A program made the translations under genes and the position numbers. Of a DNA stretch of 64,000 nt, positions 32,399 to 41,724 are shown piece by piece. Positions within the stretch are counted from its first letter, which is position 1; every line of letters begins with the position of its first letter. Under the pieces are notes generated by a model. The model ran no database searches. It was not told where the DNA came from and worked only from the letters and a program-made list of their open reading frames with translations. The DNA comes from Microcoleus sp. CAWBG506 (lineage in GTDB: Bacteria > Cyanobacteriota > Cyanobacteriia > Cyanobacteriales > Microcoleaceae). Location of the stretch: contig JAHREW010000028.1 of the NCBI GenBank assembly GCA_020883125.1, positions 1-64,000 on the forward strand. The letters run 5' to 3'.

Positions 32399-35374
32399 CT
32401 ACTGACAAAGACTTGAAACTCTTGTCAAATACTCTGGTTGATTGGTGAAAAATTTGCAACTTTCTTTCAGTAATTCTTCTAAACTTTCAACTTCCCTCAA
32501 CCAGACAGTACCATTGCTTCCAGCCACAGCAATTTGCTTTCCATCGCGACTCCAACTGACACTAACAACATTCTCTGCAAACTCAAATTGAGCAACTTGT
32601 CGCCCTGCTAAATTCCACAACCGCACTGTCTTATCAATTCCCACGGTAGCAAGCCGTTCTCCATCGGGGCTAAAACTAATTGATTTCGCATCTAAATGCA
32701 AAGTTTGAAATTCATTCACTAATTCTTGCTTTGACAAATTCCACAACCCAATTTTGCCATTCAATGTTACTGTAGCAAAGCGCTGCTGCTGTTGGTTGAG
32801 ACTGAAACTAATGCCGATCGCCTCAACGGGCAGTTTTTTGATTAACTTACCAGATGAATTCCAAATGCGCACCGTAGATTTGCCATCTAAAGTAGTTAAA
32901 AAATCCCCTGTTTGACTAAAATTAACGCTTCTAACTAAGCCGTTATGACCAGGCAAAAAAATTGGCATCAATCTAGTTTTTGGGATTGGAGAAATCTGCC
33001 AAAGAGCAGCATTACTTTCTATTCCAGCAGCAGCTAAAAACTTGCTATCCGGGCTAAAACTAATGCTAGTAACCGAGCCTGACATGGCTTGAAATTCGTA
33101 GATTTTTTTTCCCGATAAATCCCATAACTTAACTTTGCTATCTTTACCAGCAGTTGCTAAAGTTTTGCCATCGGGACTAAAGCTTAACATATTTATCGAC
33201 TTTTGGAAAGCTTTCCATTCAGAAACTTTTTGCCCAGATAAGCTCCAAATCCGCACGCTATCGTCTACTCCTGCGGTCGCTATAATTTGGCTATCTGGGG
33301 AAAAAGCCACACTGGTAATAGCACCCTTGTGAGCTTTCCAATTCATCTTTCTGAGTGGCAGAGTAGATTGTTGAATCTGCTGTTTTTCATTACTAACTTT
33401 ATCGAGAATCACTTGTAAAGCTAACAGCGGTCTAGTGGCAGGATATAGTTCTAAATGAGGTTGATTTTTTACCAAATTTTTCAAGGCTTTTCCGGAGGCG
33501 ATCGCCCGTAGTAAAGCCTCTGACAAAGCTTGACTATTTTCAGTCTTCTGAGACACAGCTAAAAGTAAAGCATCACTACCAGTTTGTTCAATTTCGATAC
33601 TAGCTTGTGCTAGTTTAAACCGCTGGTAAGCGAGAGTTGAAAAACCGATCGCCCCCGCCAAAGATACAGCAAGCACCGCAGAACCAAGACCGATCCACTG
33701 TTTAGCCTTTTGTTTGGCAGCTTCTGTTTCTAACTGAGCTTTTTGGGCATCATTGACAGCTTCTTTGATTTCTAGTTTAGTAGCTTCTAAGAGCTGATTT
33801 TGATCTGTCAACATCAGTTTTTGACTGGCTGTTAAAAACTGAAAATCTTCATTTCTCAAACTTTTTTCTGCTGCCCAAATTAACGCTGATTGTAAATATT
33901 TACCTTGCAAAAGTTGTGAATTGTCTTGACATTTAGAATTAAACCATGCTTTAATAGCAGAGGAGTACGGAGCCAATTGATCTAATTTATTTTGGATAAT
34001 AGTGGCGTTAAATATAGCTTCATAAATAGGATTAGCTAGTGTTAGTTTATTACCGCTCTTAACTATTAATCCAGTCAAGCGCAATTCCATTTGTTCCGCA
34101 CTGCCATCAGGGATAACTTCAACTTGCTGTAAAATTTGCTGATATAATCCGAGTCTCCTGACAATGCGCTGGTTTTCTTTAAACAGGCGATCGCGAATTG
34201 TTGACAAATGTTCCGGCACATCTTGAAATTCCCAATTATCCACAATTTTTAAACGCACCACTTTCTCCACCCAATCTTTAGGATTATTGAGTTGCTGTTT
34301 TTGCCCATGGGTAAAATTTTTGAGTTGCTCTTTCTCAGTCTGGGGCAAATTTTTGAGTTGCTCTTTCTCAGTCTGGGTAAAATTTTTGACTTCCTCTTTC
34401 TCAGTCTGGGTAAAATTTTTGACTTCCTCTTTCTCAGTCTGGGTAAAATTTTTGACTTCCTCTTTCTCAGTCTGGGTAAAATTTTTGACTTCTTCTTTCT
34501 CAGTCTGGGTAAAATTTTTGACTTCTTCTTTCTCCCCCCCTTGGTAAGGGGGGGCTGGGGGGGGTAAATCCCGGATTAAATGTGAATTTTCCAAGAGAAG
34601 TTTGCAAAGCTTTTGAGTCAAAAAAGGTTGCCCTCCAGTCCAAGACAAAACCTCTCGCAAAACTTCTTGATAACTATCTGTAATATCAGCCAACCCTGCT
34701 GCTAGCGGTTGCGATTCTCTTTCGTCAAAACCAGTTAATTCGATCGCCTTGCCAATATTAAATGGGGTGTTATTGCTGGCATTCTTGTCCTGACACAAAT
34801 CCGTCGGTGATGCTACTCCTAAAAGCGCCCACGTTAGGCGATCGAATTCTGAATTATTGGCACGTTTATTGTAGCACGATCGAATTAACGCTAAAAAATC
34901 GTCGGCGCAAAAATCTAGGGCGAGAATGCTATCGATTTCATCAATAAAAATGACAATGTTACTGGCAATATTGGCTAACAGTACAGTTTCTATGAATTCG
35001 CTCAATCTTTGAACTGGGGCTAAAAAATTGCGATCGCGCCACCAAGTCCGCACGTTGACAACATCTGACAGATTAAAATTATTTTCGAGAATGCGGAGAA
35101 GACCAGCATACCACTGTTCGGGAGTCACGCCGCGGTTGCCAATTTCCGAAATGTCGATCGCCGCACAAGCAATTCCGTCATTTCTCAGCCGTTGAATTGT
35201 CCGCACCTGCAAGCTAGATTTGCCCATTTGGCGAGAATTTAAAACATAACACAATTCCCCGGCTTTCAATCCGTTATAGAAGTCGTCGTCTGCGTGCCGT
35301 TTCACATAATTGGGATCATTATTGGTGAGACTCCCGCCGACTTGATAATAACTGGGTTTGGTGGTAAAATTCAT
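32399..35374 (-). CDS. AAA-like NTPase (AAA_35) with WD40 repeats and a translated minisatellite
   Basis: 991 residues. The N-terminal AAA_35-type ATPase (about 1-260) has a Walker A variant at 46-54 (NSRQMGKSS) and Walker B in VIFIDEIDSIL. A winged-helix part follows (WTGGQPFLTQKLC, then VDNWEFQDVPEHLSTIRDRL), then a transmembrane helix near WIGLGSAVLAVSLAGAIGF and about six WD40 blades (AHKGAITSVAFSPDS, SVRIWSLSG and so on). Between ATPase and winged helix the linker is expanded: PPPAPPYQGGE from a C-rich palindrome, then seven copies of an 11-residue unit (TEKEEVKNFTQ) encoded by a 33-bp tandem repeat. The family resembles STAND signalling ATPases. Its function is unknown. A decayed paralogue lies at 42102-44058. 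Confidence 0.9.
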   Translation of the reverse strand: MNFTTKPSYYQVGGSLTNNDPNYVKRHADDDFYNGLKAGELCYVLNSRQMGKSSLQVRTIQRLRNDGIACAAIDISEIGNRGVTPEQWYAGLLRILENNFNLSDVVNVRTWWRDRNFLAPVQRLSEFIETVLLANIASNIVIFIDEIDSILALDFCADDFLALIRSCYNKRANNSEFDRLTWALLGVASPTDLCQDKNASNNTPFNIGKAIELTGFDERESQPLAAGLADITDSYQEVLREVLSWTGGQPFLTQKLCKLLLENSHLIRDLPPPAPPYQGGEKEEVKNFTQTEKEEVKNFTQTEKEEVKNFTQTEKEEVKNFTQTEKEEVKNFTQTEKEQLKNLPQTEKEQLKNFTHGQKQQLNNPKDWVEKVVRLKIVDNWEFQDVPEHLSTIRDRLFKENQRIVRRLGLYQQILQQVEVIPDGSAEQMELRLTGLIVKSGNKLTLANPIYEAIFNATIIQNKLDQLAPYSSAIKAWFNSKCQDNSQLLQGKYLQSALIWAAEKSLRNEDFQFLTASQKLMLTDQNQLLEATKLEIKEAVNDAQKAQLETEAAKQKAKQWIGLGSAVLAVSLAGAIGFSTLAYQRFKLAQASIEIEQTGSDALLLAVSQKTENSQALSEALLRAIASGKALKNLVKNQPHLELYPATRPLLALQVILDKVSNEKQQIQQSTLPLRKMNWKAHKGAITSVAFSPDSQIIATAGVDDSVRIWSLSGQKVSEWKAFQKSINMLSFSPDGKTLATAGKDSKVKLWDLSGKKIYEFQAMSGSVTSISFSPDSKFLAAAGIESNAALWQISPIPKTRLMPIFLPGHNGLVRSVNFSQTGDFLTTLDGKSTVRIWNSSGKLIKKLPVEAIGISFSLNQQQQRFATVTLNGKIGLWNLSKQELVNEFQTLHLDAKSISFSPDGERLATVGIDKTVRLWNLAGRQVAQFEFAENVVSVSWSRDGKQIAVAGSNGTVWLREVESLEELLKESCKFFTNQPEYLTRVSSLCQ
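34309..34539. repeat. 33-bp minisatellite, 7 units, in frame
   Basis: Seven head-to-tail 33-base units begin at 34309, 34342, 34375, 34408, 34441, 34474 and 34507. Units 3-7 are nearly identical, while 1 and 2 differ at several sites. Each encodes 11 residues of the AAA-WD40 linker on the minus strand. The array ends at a C-run/G-run palindrome (34534-34562). Confidence 0.95.
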
Positions 35375-35380
35375 AAATTA

Positions 35381-35434
35381 GTTCGGCGGTTGAAACCGCT
35401 CCTTGTCAAACAAAGTCCGCCTGCGCGGACTGAA
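35381..35434. repeat. Interspersed multi-hairpin repeat, short copy
   Basis: GCGGTTGAAACCGC and AGTCCGCCTGCGCGGACT are consecutive palindromes of the same style as those at 5263 and 55680 (a gttgaaac-type first hairpin followed by an agtc...gact second hairpin). It lies between the divergent AAA-WD40 and 5-FCL-like genes. Confidence 0.6.
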
Positions 35435-35490
35435 GAATCGAGGCGGTATAAAAGCACAATTTTGTATGATACATAGTACCATAATACAAG

Positions 35491-36234
35491 ATGCAAACTG
35501 ATTGGATTGGATATGACCACGACAAAGACAAGTTAAGAACCGAAATTTGGTCTTTGCTGAAGCAGCAAGCCGCATCTGTTGGCGATCCGTTTGGGCATAT
35601 TCCAAATTTTGTTGGGGCCGAGTTGGCGGCGGAAAAGTTGGCAAGTTTATCGATTTGGCAACAGGCAAAAACGATTAAGTGTAATCCTGATTCGGCGCAA
35701 ATTCCGGTGCGGATGCGGGCTTTGCAAGATGGAAAACGCCTGTATATGGCAGTACCGCGCTTGACAGACGAGCGCTGTTTTGTTGAGTTGACTGCTGAGG
35801 ATTTACAGAGGCAAAATGTATCTATTACTCAAGGTGCGATCGCCCGTAAAGCCCTCGCTTGTGGCAAATTGGTAAGTTTTGCAGAAATGGAGCCGATTGA
35901 TTTAGTAATTGTCGGCTGTGTGGGGGTGGCGCGCAATGGGGGAAGAACTGGAAAAGGTGCAGGATTTGCTGATTTGGAATTGGCTATGTTGCAGGAATTC
36001 GGGTTAGTAGAAATTGATACTCCGATTGTGACTACAGTGCATTATTTGCAAGTAGTTGCAGATTTGCATTTCCCAATGCAGGCTCACGATTGGGCGTTGA
36101 ATTGGATTGTGACTGCTGAGGAGGTAATTGAAACTAATACAATTTATCCGCGTCCCATCGGGTTAGACTGGGATAGTATACGGCAGGAACAGTTGGAACA
36201 AATTCCGATTTTGCGAAAAATTAGGCGACTTTAA
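35491..36234 (+). CDS. 5-formyltetrahydrofolate cyclo-ligase family protein
   Basis: 247 residues. The nucleotide- and phosphate-binding motif GGRTGKGAGFADLELAML (about residues 150-167) is that of the 5-FCL family, in the variant form found in MTHFSD-like proteins rather than in the short bacterial YgfA enzyme (around 190 residues). 5-FCL converts 5-formyl-THF to 5,10-methenyl-THF with ATP. The N-terminal part (LRTEIWSLLKQQ) fits. Because the active-site loop differs from YgfA, the enzymatic assignment is less certain than the fold. It is divergent from the AAA-WD40 gene and convergent with the lipid kinase. Confidence 0.82.
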   Translation: MQTDWIGYDHDKDKLRTEIWSLLKQQAASVGDPFGHIPNFVGAELAAEKLASLSIWQQAKTIKCNPDSAQIPVRMRALQDGKRLYMAVPRLTDERCFVELTAEDLQRQNVSITQGAIARKALACGKLVSFAEMEPIDLVIVGCVGVARNGGRTGKGAGFADLELAMLQEFGLVEIDTPIVTTVHYLQVVADLHFPMQAHDWALNWIVTAEEVIETNTIYPRPIGLDWDSIRQEQLEQIPILRKIRRL

Positions 36235-36330
36235 GAGACTGTTGGCGAATTAAAAAAGGGTGAAGAGTGATAATAAATTATTTAATATGCTGGCTGATTA
36301 CACAGTCATTCTGCCTATTCACGAGGTCGA

Positions 36331-36465
36331 AATCTGAGGGGTAAAACCCCTCAGATTAATTCCGGTTATATCGGAATGATTTAACCTTACTAGGACACTC
36401 TTGACACAGAGAAAGAGAAGAGAGAAATAATAATTCCTATGTCTACTGATTTGAGATCAGATATT
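36331..36465. repeat. 12-bp hairpin followed by a copy of the interspersed TTAACC element
   Basis: AATCTGAGGGGT (36331-36342) and ACCCCTCAGATT (36346-36357) form a perfect stem with a 3-base loop, between convergent genes, and may stop transcription although no T-run follows. From 36363, CGGTTATATCGGAATGATTTAACC and then CTTACTAGGACACTCTTGACACAGAG match the elements at 53473 and 60391. Confidence 0.6.
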
Positions 36466-36505
36466 CCCCAACAGTCTATTTATAGCCGCCGGAATTGATT
36501 TGTTT

Positions 36506-37471
36506 CTAGTTCTCCTTCAAAACAACTTTGAGATCGGACAAACCTGTAAGTTTTTCGGTCACAGGTTCCTCTTGAATGCGGGGTACAAACACAGTTAACC
36601 CCCCCGGTACACACTCAATCGACAGCGGTGTCATGCCGATAATTTCCCCATCTAAAACAACTTTTTGAGGTGGATCGGTAGTAATTTTGATCTTTTTGGC
36701 TCGCATATAACCGATGTCATCCCGATCGCTAGCATTTCCAGTCAAAGCAGTTTGCAATAGATGATAAGAAGCTGCGATCGCCCCAGCTTTATTCACAGGT
36801 GCCACCAGCGTCACATCCAGCAAACCATCATCAAAAATAATCCCCGCCGGCCCTTGAGCTAAAATAGAAGTAGGCGGCGCGGCATTCGCCACCGTAACAG
36901 CCACAGCAGTAACACTGACTATCTTATCTTCAGTTTCGATTTCCGCTTCAAACCTTTCTAAGTTATTTAACTGTTTAATCCCCGACAAAACATAAGCCAA
37001 CATTCCCCAGCGATTTTTCATTTCGCGATCGGCTAATTCCACAGTTTCCGCCTCAAAACCAACTCCCGCCAACAAAACCATCGGCAGTTCACCGTTGCAA
37101 ATACCAGCATCCACCACCCGCGTTAGGCCTCCCAAAATCGTTTCGCAGGCTGTTTGAATTGTATTGGGCAGATCTAAAGCATTTGCAAAAGCATTTGCAG
37201 TTCCCCGCGAAATAATGCCCAAGGGAATATTTGTGCCGACAATCGCACCCGCAACCGCCGACAAAGTACCATCACCGCCGGAAGCAATAATGGACTCAAC
37301 ACCTCTAGAAACCGCTTTTTGGGCGATTTCGGCTGCATCTAATTCAGGTGTTGTCAGCCGAATATCCAAGTCGATCTCAGATTCCAAAAGTTGCTGAATG
37401 AAAGCTAAATCTTGGTCGGGATCGGTTTGACCGGCCGCGGGATTAAAAATTAGGCAAGCAGAACGTTTCAT
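36506..37471 (-). CDS. YegS/BmrU-type diacylglycerol/lipid kinase
   Basis: 321 residues. The catalytic-domain motif ASGGDGTLSAVAG (residues 63-75) and the N-terminal LIFNPAAGQ are diagnostic of the DAGK catalytic fold. GISRGTANAFANAL and the later VANAAPPTSILAQGPAG continue the ATP-binding domain, and the C-terminal beta-sandwich contains KVVLDGEIIGMTPLSIE. Members phosphorylate diacylglycerol, phosphatidylglycerol or sphingoid lipids at the membrane surface. The substrate here cannot be told from sequence. It is followed 97 bases upstream by the metallophosphoesterase gene on the same strand, so co-transcription is possible. Confidence 0.92.
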   Translation of the reverse strand: MKRSACLIFNPAAGQTDPDQDLAFIQQLLESEIDLDIRLTTPELDAAEIAQKAVSRGVESIIASGGDGTLSAVAGAIVGTNIPLGIISRGTANAFANALDLPNTIQTACETILGGLTRVVDAGICNGELPMVLLAGVGFEAETVELADREMKNRWGMLAYVLSGIKQLNNLERFEAEIETEDKIVSVTAVAVTVANAAPPTSILAQGPAGIIFDDGLLDVTLVAPVNKAGAIAASYHLLQTALTGNASDRDDIGYMRAKKIKITTDPPQKVVLDGEIIGMTPLSIECVPGGLTVFVPRIQEEPVTEKLTGLSDLKVVLKEN

Positions 37472-37568
37472 AAATAATTCCTAACAGGTAAGCTTGATTT
37501 TTGAGCAGCAATTCTGTCAGCGATGCCGAAGCCAGAGATGAAAAAACACCCAGAGTGCTGGATAGATC

Positions 37569-39170
37569 CTAAATCACGAAAGGTTCGATCGCACTATCGT
37601 GCCACTTCCGGTCAAATCGTTCCGCCACCAAAGGTCGGACTCGGAACTTGGGCGGGGATCCATCCAAAACATCAATCCGCAAACACGAATAAGGACGCCG
37701 TTTCTGGGAACCTTGACCGCTGCGGCCGACATATAGCAAAGATTCCGCTACCGGGCGGCCGACTTTTGTTCCCTCCGCCGATCGCGCCAACTCATATACT
37801 GGATAACCGGAAGCTTCCTCCAACACTGGCCCTTCCACACGCTGACGACGCAGACTGTGGCCACTTCCCCCACAGATAATCCAATTAATATGAGAATCAG
37901 CGTGACCCGTATCCCCAGTCCGCAGGTATTCCAGACAATGAGCGTGGCCAGTGAGCACTAAATCTACTAACGGACGCCCCCGCAACTCCTCCCCAACTCC
38001 CCGCGCCACCGCATCGAATACCTCCCGTAAACGCCACCGAACAGCCAAAGTTTGAGCTTGATTCCACTTAGTCGCCTCAGTCACGTAGGGGGGATGGTGC
38101 AGGTAAATTACCCGCCCCCGCACCTGGGAATCAGCCCAAGATGCAATCAAACCGCGTTTCAGCCATTCGAGTTGTTCAAAGTCAGTAGCCGCGGTTTGGT
38201 CCGGGGAGAGTTGTTTGTCAATATCCATCAGCATTTCGTCAACTTGCGCTAATTTGGCACGCAAGTCGTCTAGCTGTTCGGCTTCCGACGGAATTTCCGG
38301 CTTCAGACGAGCGGAGGTTTCCAGCATTTCGGTTTTTTCTTGCTCCAATTTCTCCCTTTCTTGTGCCAAATTCCGGCGGCGAAGGTCGCCCTCTTTGGTT
38401 TTTGGGAGTGGCAAAGGTTCGTTAAAGGTGTTGGAATCGAGAGCAAAGAAGTCAATGTCGCCACTGCGGAAACTGTAGTAACGGTTGGGTAAGCGGGTAA
38501 AGCTTCCTGGTTGGTAGCGCAAGCAGCGGCCTGTGTTGGTTTGAGCCGTGTAGTGGGTGTCTAGGTGGCGATCGAGTTCTCCCGGCAGTTTGTGAGCTTG
38601 CAGGTAGTCGAGAAAGGCTTTAGCATAGGTATTGCCACGATCGGAACCGTGCCAACCTACATCCAGATCTAACTTTGAGCCTAACAGGTGGCGCAGTGGC
38701 TTTGCCGTAGCCGAGAGAATGCCGTAGACGATGGGTAAGTCGTAATAGTCGTGATTTCCCGGTACTGGTAGGAACGGAAAATTGAATATCATGCGATCGT
38801 AGGCAATCCGAGATGGCGCATCGCCACCCACTAGAAACTCGCGGTAAGGGCGAATGAAGTTTTGCAAATAGTATTCGCTGGAACCGACTAGATAAACGAC
38901 ATCGCCTGTATGCAGCAGAAAACGGCAATTTTGGCGCTCGTGCAGCATCAGTTCCGCAACTTGGCGCTGGGGGTTGTGACCCCGGTGGTTGCCGGTGCCG
39001 CTGTCCCCTGCGACTAAAAACGAAAACTCTGGATCGTCTGGAACTCGATCGTCCAAAATTATCTTAGTTTGGTCGATCGCCCGATCGGCGATCGATTTAT
39101 CTTGCCACCGTACCCGCTCTTTCATCTTGCGGACTTTTACCGAAATTGGCGGGTCGGACACGAATTTCAC
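37569..39170 (-). CDS. Metallophosphoesterase with a coiled-coil insertion
   Basis: 533 residues of the calcineurin-like phosphoesterase fold. The metal ligands are visible in order: VAGDSGTG (D56), HTGDVVY (D90), PVPGNHDYYD (N139, H140), LHHPPY and LTGHAHCLEY. Between the GNHD and HHPPY blocks, at about residues 245-320, is an inserted charged helical hairpin (EGDLRRRNLAQEREKLEQEK, then ETSARLKPEIPSEAEQLDDL), probably a coiled coil. There is no signal peptide or membrane segment. The closest known relatives are large uncharacterised cyanobacterial phosphoesterases; the substrate is unknown. It lies on the same strand as the lipid kinase gene downstream. Confidence 0.88.
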   Translation of the reverse strand: MKFVSDPPISVKVRKMKERVRWQDKSIADRAIDQTKIILDDRVPDDPEFSFLVAGDSGTGNHRGHNPQRQVAELMLHERQNCRFLLHTGDVVYLVGSSEYYLQNFIRPYREFLVGGDAPSRIAYDRMIFNFPFLPVPGNHDYYDLPIVYGILSATAKPLRHLLGSKLDLDVGWHGSDRGNTYAKAFLDYLQAHKLPGELDRHLDTHYTAQTNTGRCLRYQPGSFTRLPNRYYSFRSGDIDFFALDSNTFNEPLPLPKTKEGDLRRRNLAQEREKLEQEKTEMLETSARLKPEIPSEAEQLDDLRAKLAQVDEMLMDIDKQLSPDQTAATDFEQLEWLKRGLIASWADSQVRGRVIYLHHPPYVTEATKWNQAQTLAVRWRLREVFDAVARGVGEELRGRPLVDLVLTGHAHCLEYLRTGDTGHADSHINWIICGGSGHSLRRQRVEGPVLEEASGYPVYELARSAEGTKVGRPVAESLLYVGRSGQGSQKRRPYSCLRIDVLDGSPPKFRVRPLVAERFDRKWHDSAIEPFVI

Positions 39171-39618
39171 GCCACTTCATCTCCCAATAAGTTGAATTCC
39201 TAGTTAATAGTGCGACGAACGATCGAGTTTTTGCATCTCTCTAAAAGCAGAAAATTGACTTAAGACGGGGTTTTAAACCCAGTTTTTTGATAAAGTAGCC
39301 CAGCAACTTTTGTCAACCCTCAACCCAGAAAAAATACTGTGAGATTGGCACCGCAGGAAGCTGAATTGCCACCATCCCAAAGCTTTTGTCGGCTTTAGTG
39401 TAATTCAAGATACCGATCGCCTCTGTTTGACCCCTCGCCACAAATCTCCAAGTTTTAATGTTTTAAATTTTCTCTCTCTCCCAGTCTTTCCCCCTATCGC
39501 CTTCTGCCTCTGTCTCCCATGCGAGCAGTTTTGATCGATGAATCATGGCACGATCGCAGCGCATTTTGATACCATTCAATCAAACGGAGGAATCAGGGAA
39601 TGCACGGGAGGTGCGTAA
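39171..39618. other. Divergent intergenic region
   Basis: About 450 bases between the metallophosphoesterase and HD-like genes. A GGGTTTTAAACCC palindrome followed by T residues lies near 39270-39288. GGAGG sequences at 39585 and 39607 precede the HD-like gene; the latter is well placed for the ATG at 39619. Nothing else was recognised. Confidence 0.4.
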
Positions 39619-41004
39619 ATGGAACTCTTTGGAGAACAAAAACGGTGCTTGGATTGCTTAGTGACGTCGATCGAACAATTAGGAGGTCGAGTAGACGTTC
39701 CCAAGCTAGAGCAGATAGCCGAACTCATCATTCAAACCATGAGGGGGCCTTGGCGCTATTTTCACACGTCGGAACATATTTTTGAGGTCGGGGGGTCGGT
39801 CGATCCGATCGAAGTGTTGGCGGCGCTATTTCACGACCTGGTGTACGTGCAAGTCGATCAGGGAGTAAATTTTAATATCAGTAGCGCCCTTTGTCCTTTT
39901 GTCAAGGAGGTGCGATCGCAGTTAGTGATTAGGGATGAAGCCGAACTCCCCAACGATGCTATGTATGACCTTGTGACGGCCGTATTTGGGTTTTTCCCCT
40001 GCCAAACTCTCTCTCCCTTTGCCGGTCAAAATGAATTCTTGAGTGCGGTGATTGCAGGGAAATGTTTGGAACCTTTTTTGCCTCCTCGGACGATCGTTCA
40101 AATTGCAGCCTGCATTGAAGCTACTATTCCTTTTCGTGGAGTTTCGCCCAACGGTTTAAGTGCGATCGAACTTTTGCACCAGCGTTTGGTCAATGTAAAT
40201 CGTGATTTTAATTTAGGATTAACAGATGCAGAACTCTGCGAAATTGTCAAGCGATCGGTCCGATTAGCAAATCGCGATGTCGAGAATTTTGCCTCTCCAA
40301 ATTCCTCTAACTTCTTAGACAATACTTGGAATTTGATGCCCGAAACCAACCACGAATTGAGCAACGTCAATTCCTATACTGTGGGTGGATATCGCAGATC
40401 CTTACAAAAAATGGAAGGGTTTTTGAATTTCCTCAAACCAGAACTGGTTTTTCAGCAGTTCATGGAAGAACCAGACGATGAAACCTACACTAACATGATT
40501 GCCCGCACCAGAAAGAATATTGCTGTTGCCAAACTGTATTTGGGTATCAAGCTGATTACGATCGCTATCTTAGAAGCCCTTTCCTACCGTTTGGGGCGCG
40601 ACATTCCCCTTTCTACTATGATGGGAGAATTACGCGCACCTGGATTTACAACCTCTGCCTTAGAGGACTACTTACCAGAGCGCAATATCGCCTATCCGCT
40701 CGAAAATCAGTTACAAAAACAAGTCTTAGATTTGTTAGAGATAGGACGCAATCAAGAATCTCCCTATGATATTAAAAACTCCCCTGTTTCTACGTTTATT
40801 ATCAAATCTATTGGCTTTGCAGAAACTGACAGCTTTTTGAAAAAAGCTCACGATTTTTTCGCAGGTCATATTTCTTCAGAAGAACTTCTCTCCTACTGCG
40901 ATGCCGAGGTTATTGATACCATAACATCAGGAGTTATGAAACTTTTTGATAGTAGAAAGATGGCTTTAGGGAAAGTTCAATTAGCACATAAGGTGATTTC
41001 TTAG
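39619..41004 (+). CDS. HD-superfamily-like protein of unknown function
   Basis: 461 residues, preceded by GGGAGGT nine bases before the ATG. WRYFHTSEHIFEV (H49, H53) and LAALFHDLVYVQVD (H72-D73) form the HD-type metal-binding core near the N-terminus, so a phosphohydrolase-like fold is likely for the first 230 residues. The remainder (from NSYTVGGYRRSLQKMEGFLN) is helical and unrecognised. There is no membrane segment. HD proteins act on nucleotides or phosphorylated compounds, but the expected further histidines are not clearly placed, so catalysis is uncertain. It is isolated from its neighbours by about 130 bases of G/A-rich repeat downstream. Confidence 0.7.
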   Translation: MELFGEQKRCLDCLVTSIEQLGGRVDVPKLEQIAELIIQTMRGPWRYFHTSEHIFEVGGSVDPIEVLAALFHDLVYVQVDQGVNFNISSALCPFVKEVRSQLVIRDEAELPNDAMYDLVTAVFGFFPCQTLSPFAGQNEFLSAVIAGKCLEPFLPPRTIVQIAACIEATIPFRGVSPNGLSAIELLHQRLVNVNRDFNLGLTDAELCEIVKRSVRLANRDVENFASPNSSNFLDNTWNLMPETNHELSNVNSYTVGGYRRSLQKMEGFLNFLKPELVFQQFMEEPDDETYTNMIARTRKNIAVAKLYLGIKLITIAILEALSYRLGRDIPLSTMMGELRAPGFTTSALEDYLPERNIAYPLENQLQKQVLDLLEIGRNQESPYDIKNSPVSTFIIKSIGFAETDSFLKKAHDFFAGHISSEELLSYCDAEVIDTITSGVMKLFDSRKMALGKVQLAHKVIS

Positions 41005-41137
41005 AATATCATTCATTACTGGAGCAAATTTCATATCTTCTAATCCCCCTTTTTTTTAAAGTTTTGACCCTCTTCCCCCTAAAAAAAGGGGGAAGAGGGG
41101 GGATAGAATCACTGATTATTATCCCAACCCCTAGGGG

Positions 41138-41536
41138 TTAAGTAGTCTCATTCTTTTCGATAATGATAGTCATGTGAGCTACTAAAGCACCGATCGCCCC
41201 TACTGCTGCAATCACTGGAAACAACGCCGCCCCGATCACTCCACCGACTACTCCCACCGTCAGAGGCACTTCTATCAAGATCCGCCCCTCTTCATTTTTG
41301 ATAATTATCCGGCGGATATTGCCTTCGTGAATCAGTTCTTTAACTTTAGCAACCAAATCATCACCATTAATCTTTAACTCCTCAACGCTCACTTTTTGCT
41401 GAGTATAAACAGGGGTTTCTAGAGGTGGTACTTCCACTCCACTAACTTTTTGGGCCGAAACTTTAGTGCCTACAGGTATCGAGTCAATTTCTCTTTCGCC
41501 GACTTGTTCTTGTTCGCGGTCTGTGTATGTGTCCAT
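41138..41536 (-). CDS. DUF4342 domain-containing protein
   Basis: 132 residues with GGGAG shortly before the ATG. The C-terminal 85 residues carry the DUF4342 pattern: VEELKINGDDLVAKVKELIH, then EGNIRRIIIKNEEGRILIEV and PLTVGVVGGVIGAALFPVIA. The first half has a UBA-like helical look and the second half a hydrophobic, glycine-rich segment that may insert into membrane. The N-terminal 45 residues are polar and variable. No enzymatic role is known for the domain. It is flanked on both sides by repeat-rich non-coding DNA. Confidence 0.85.
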   Translation of the reverse strand: MDTYTDREQEQVGEREIDSIPVGTKVSAQKVSGVEVPPLETPVYTQQKVSVEELKINGDDLVAKVKELIHEGNIRRIIIKNEEGRILIEVPLTVGVVGGVIGAALFPVIAAVGAIGALVAHMTIIIEKNETT

Positions 41537-41674
41537 TCTTTCTTCTCCCTTCCTTTAGGTATTTTTTTTATATAATTACTCTAATTAACACCGAAATTGT
41601 TGTTAAGTCATCTTTCTTTTGGCTGATATTAACCAGAGCAAAAGTTATTCAGAGAATCATTCCCTCAATGGCCT

Positions 41675-41724
41675 GGGCGGGCACGCACCTACAAAACCCT
41701 GATTTTTCTGAGAATGACACAGCC
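41675..41724. mobile_element. Degenerate right half of the 19811-type MITE
   Basis: GGGCGGGCACGCACCTACAAAACCCTGATTTTTCTGAGAATGACACAGCC aligns with the right end of the element at 19811-19974 (GGGCGGGCAC, CCTACAAAA, CCTGATTTT, TGAGAATGA, ACAGCC blocks). The left half is not seen. The surrounding 41537-42101 has no gene I can support. Confidence 0.65.

Noticed and set aside
34309-34539. Plus-strand frames made of repeated FLSLGKIFDF/SVWVKFLTSSF
   Set aside because: They are antisense readings of the minisatellite in the AAA-WD40 gene, whose own frame has clear conserved domains on both sides.
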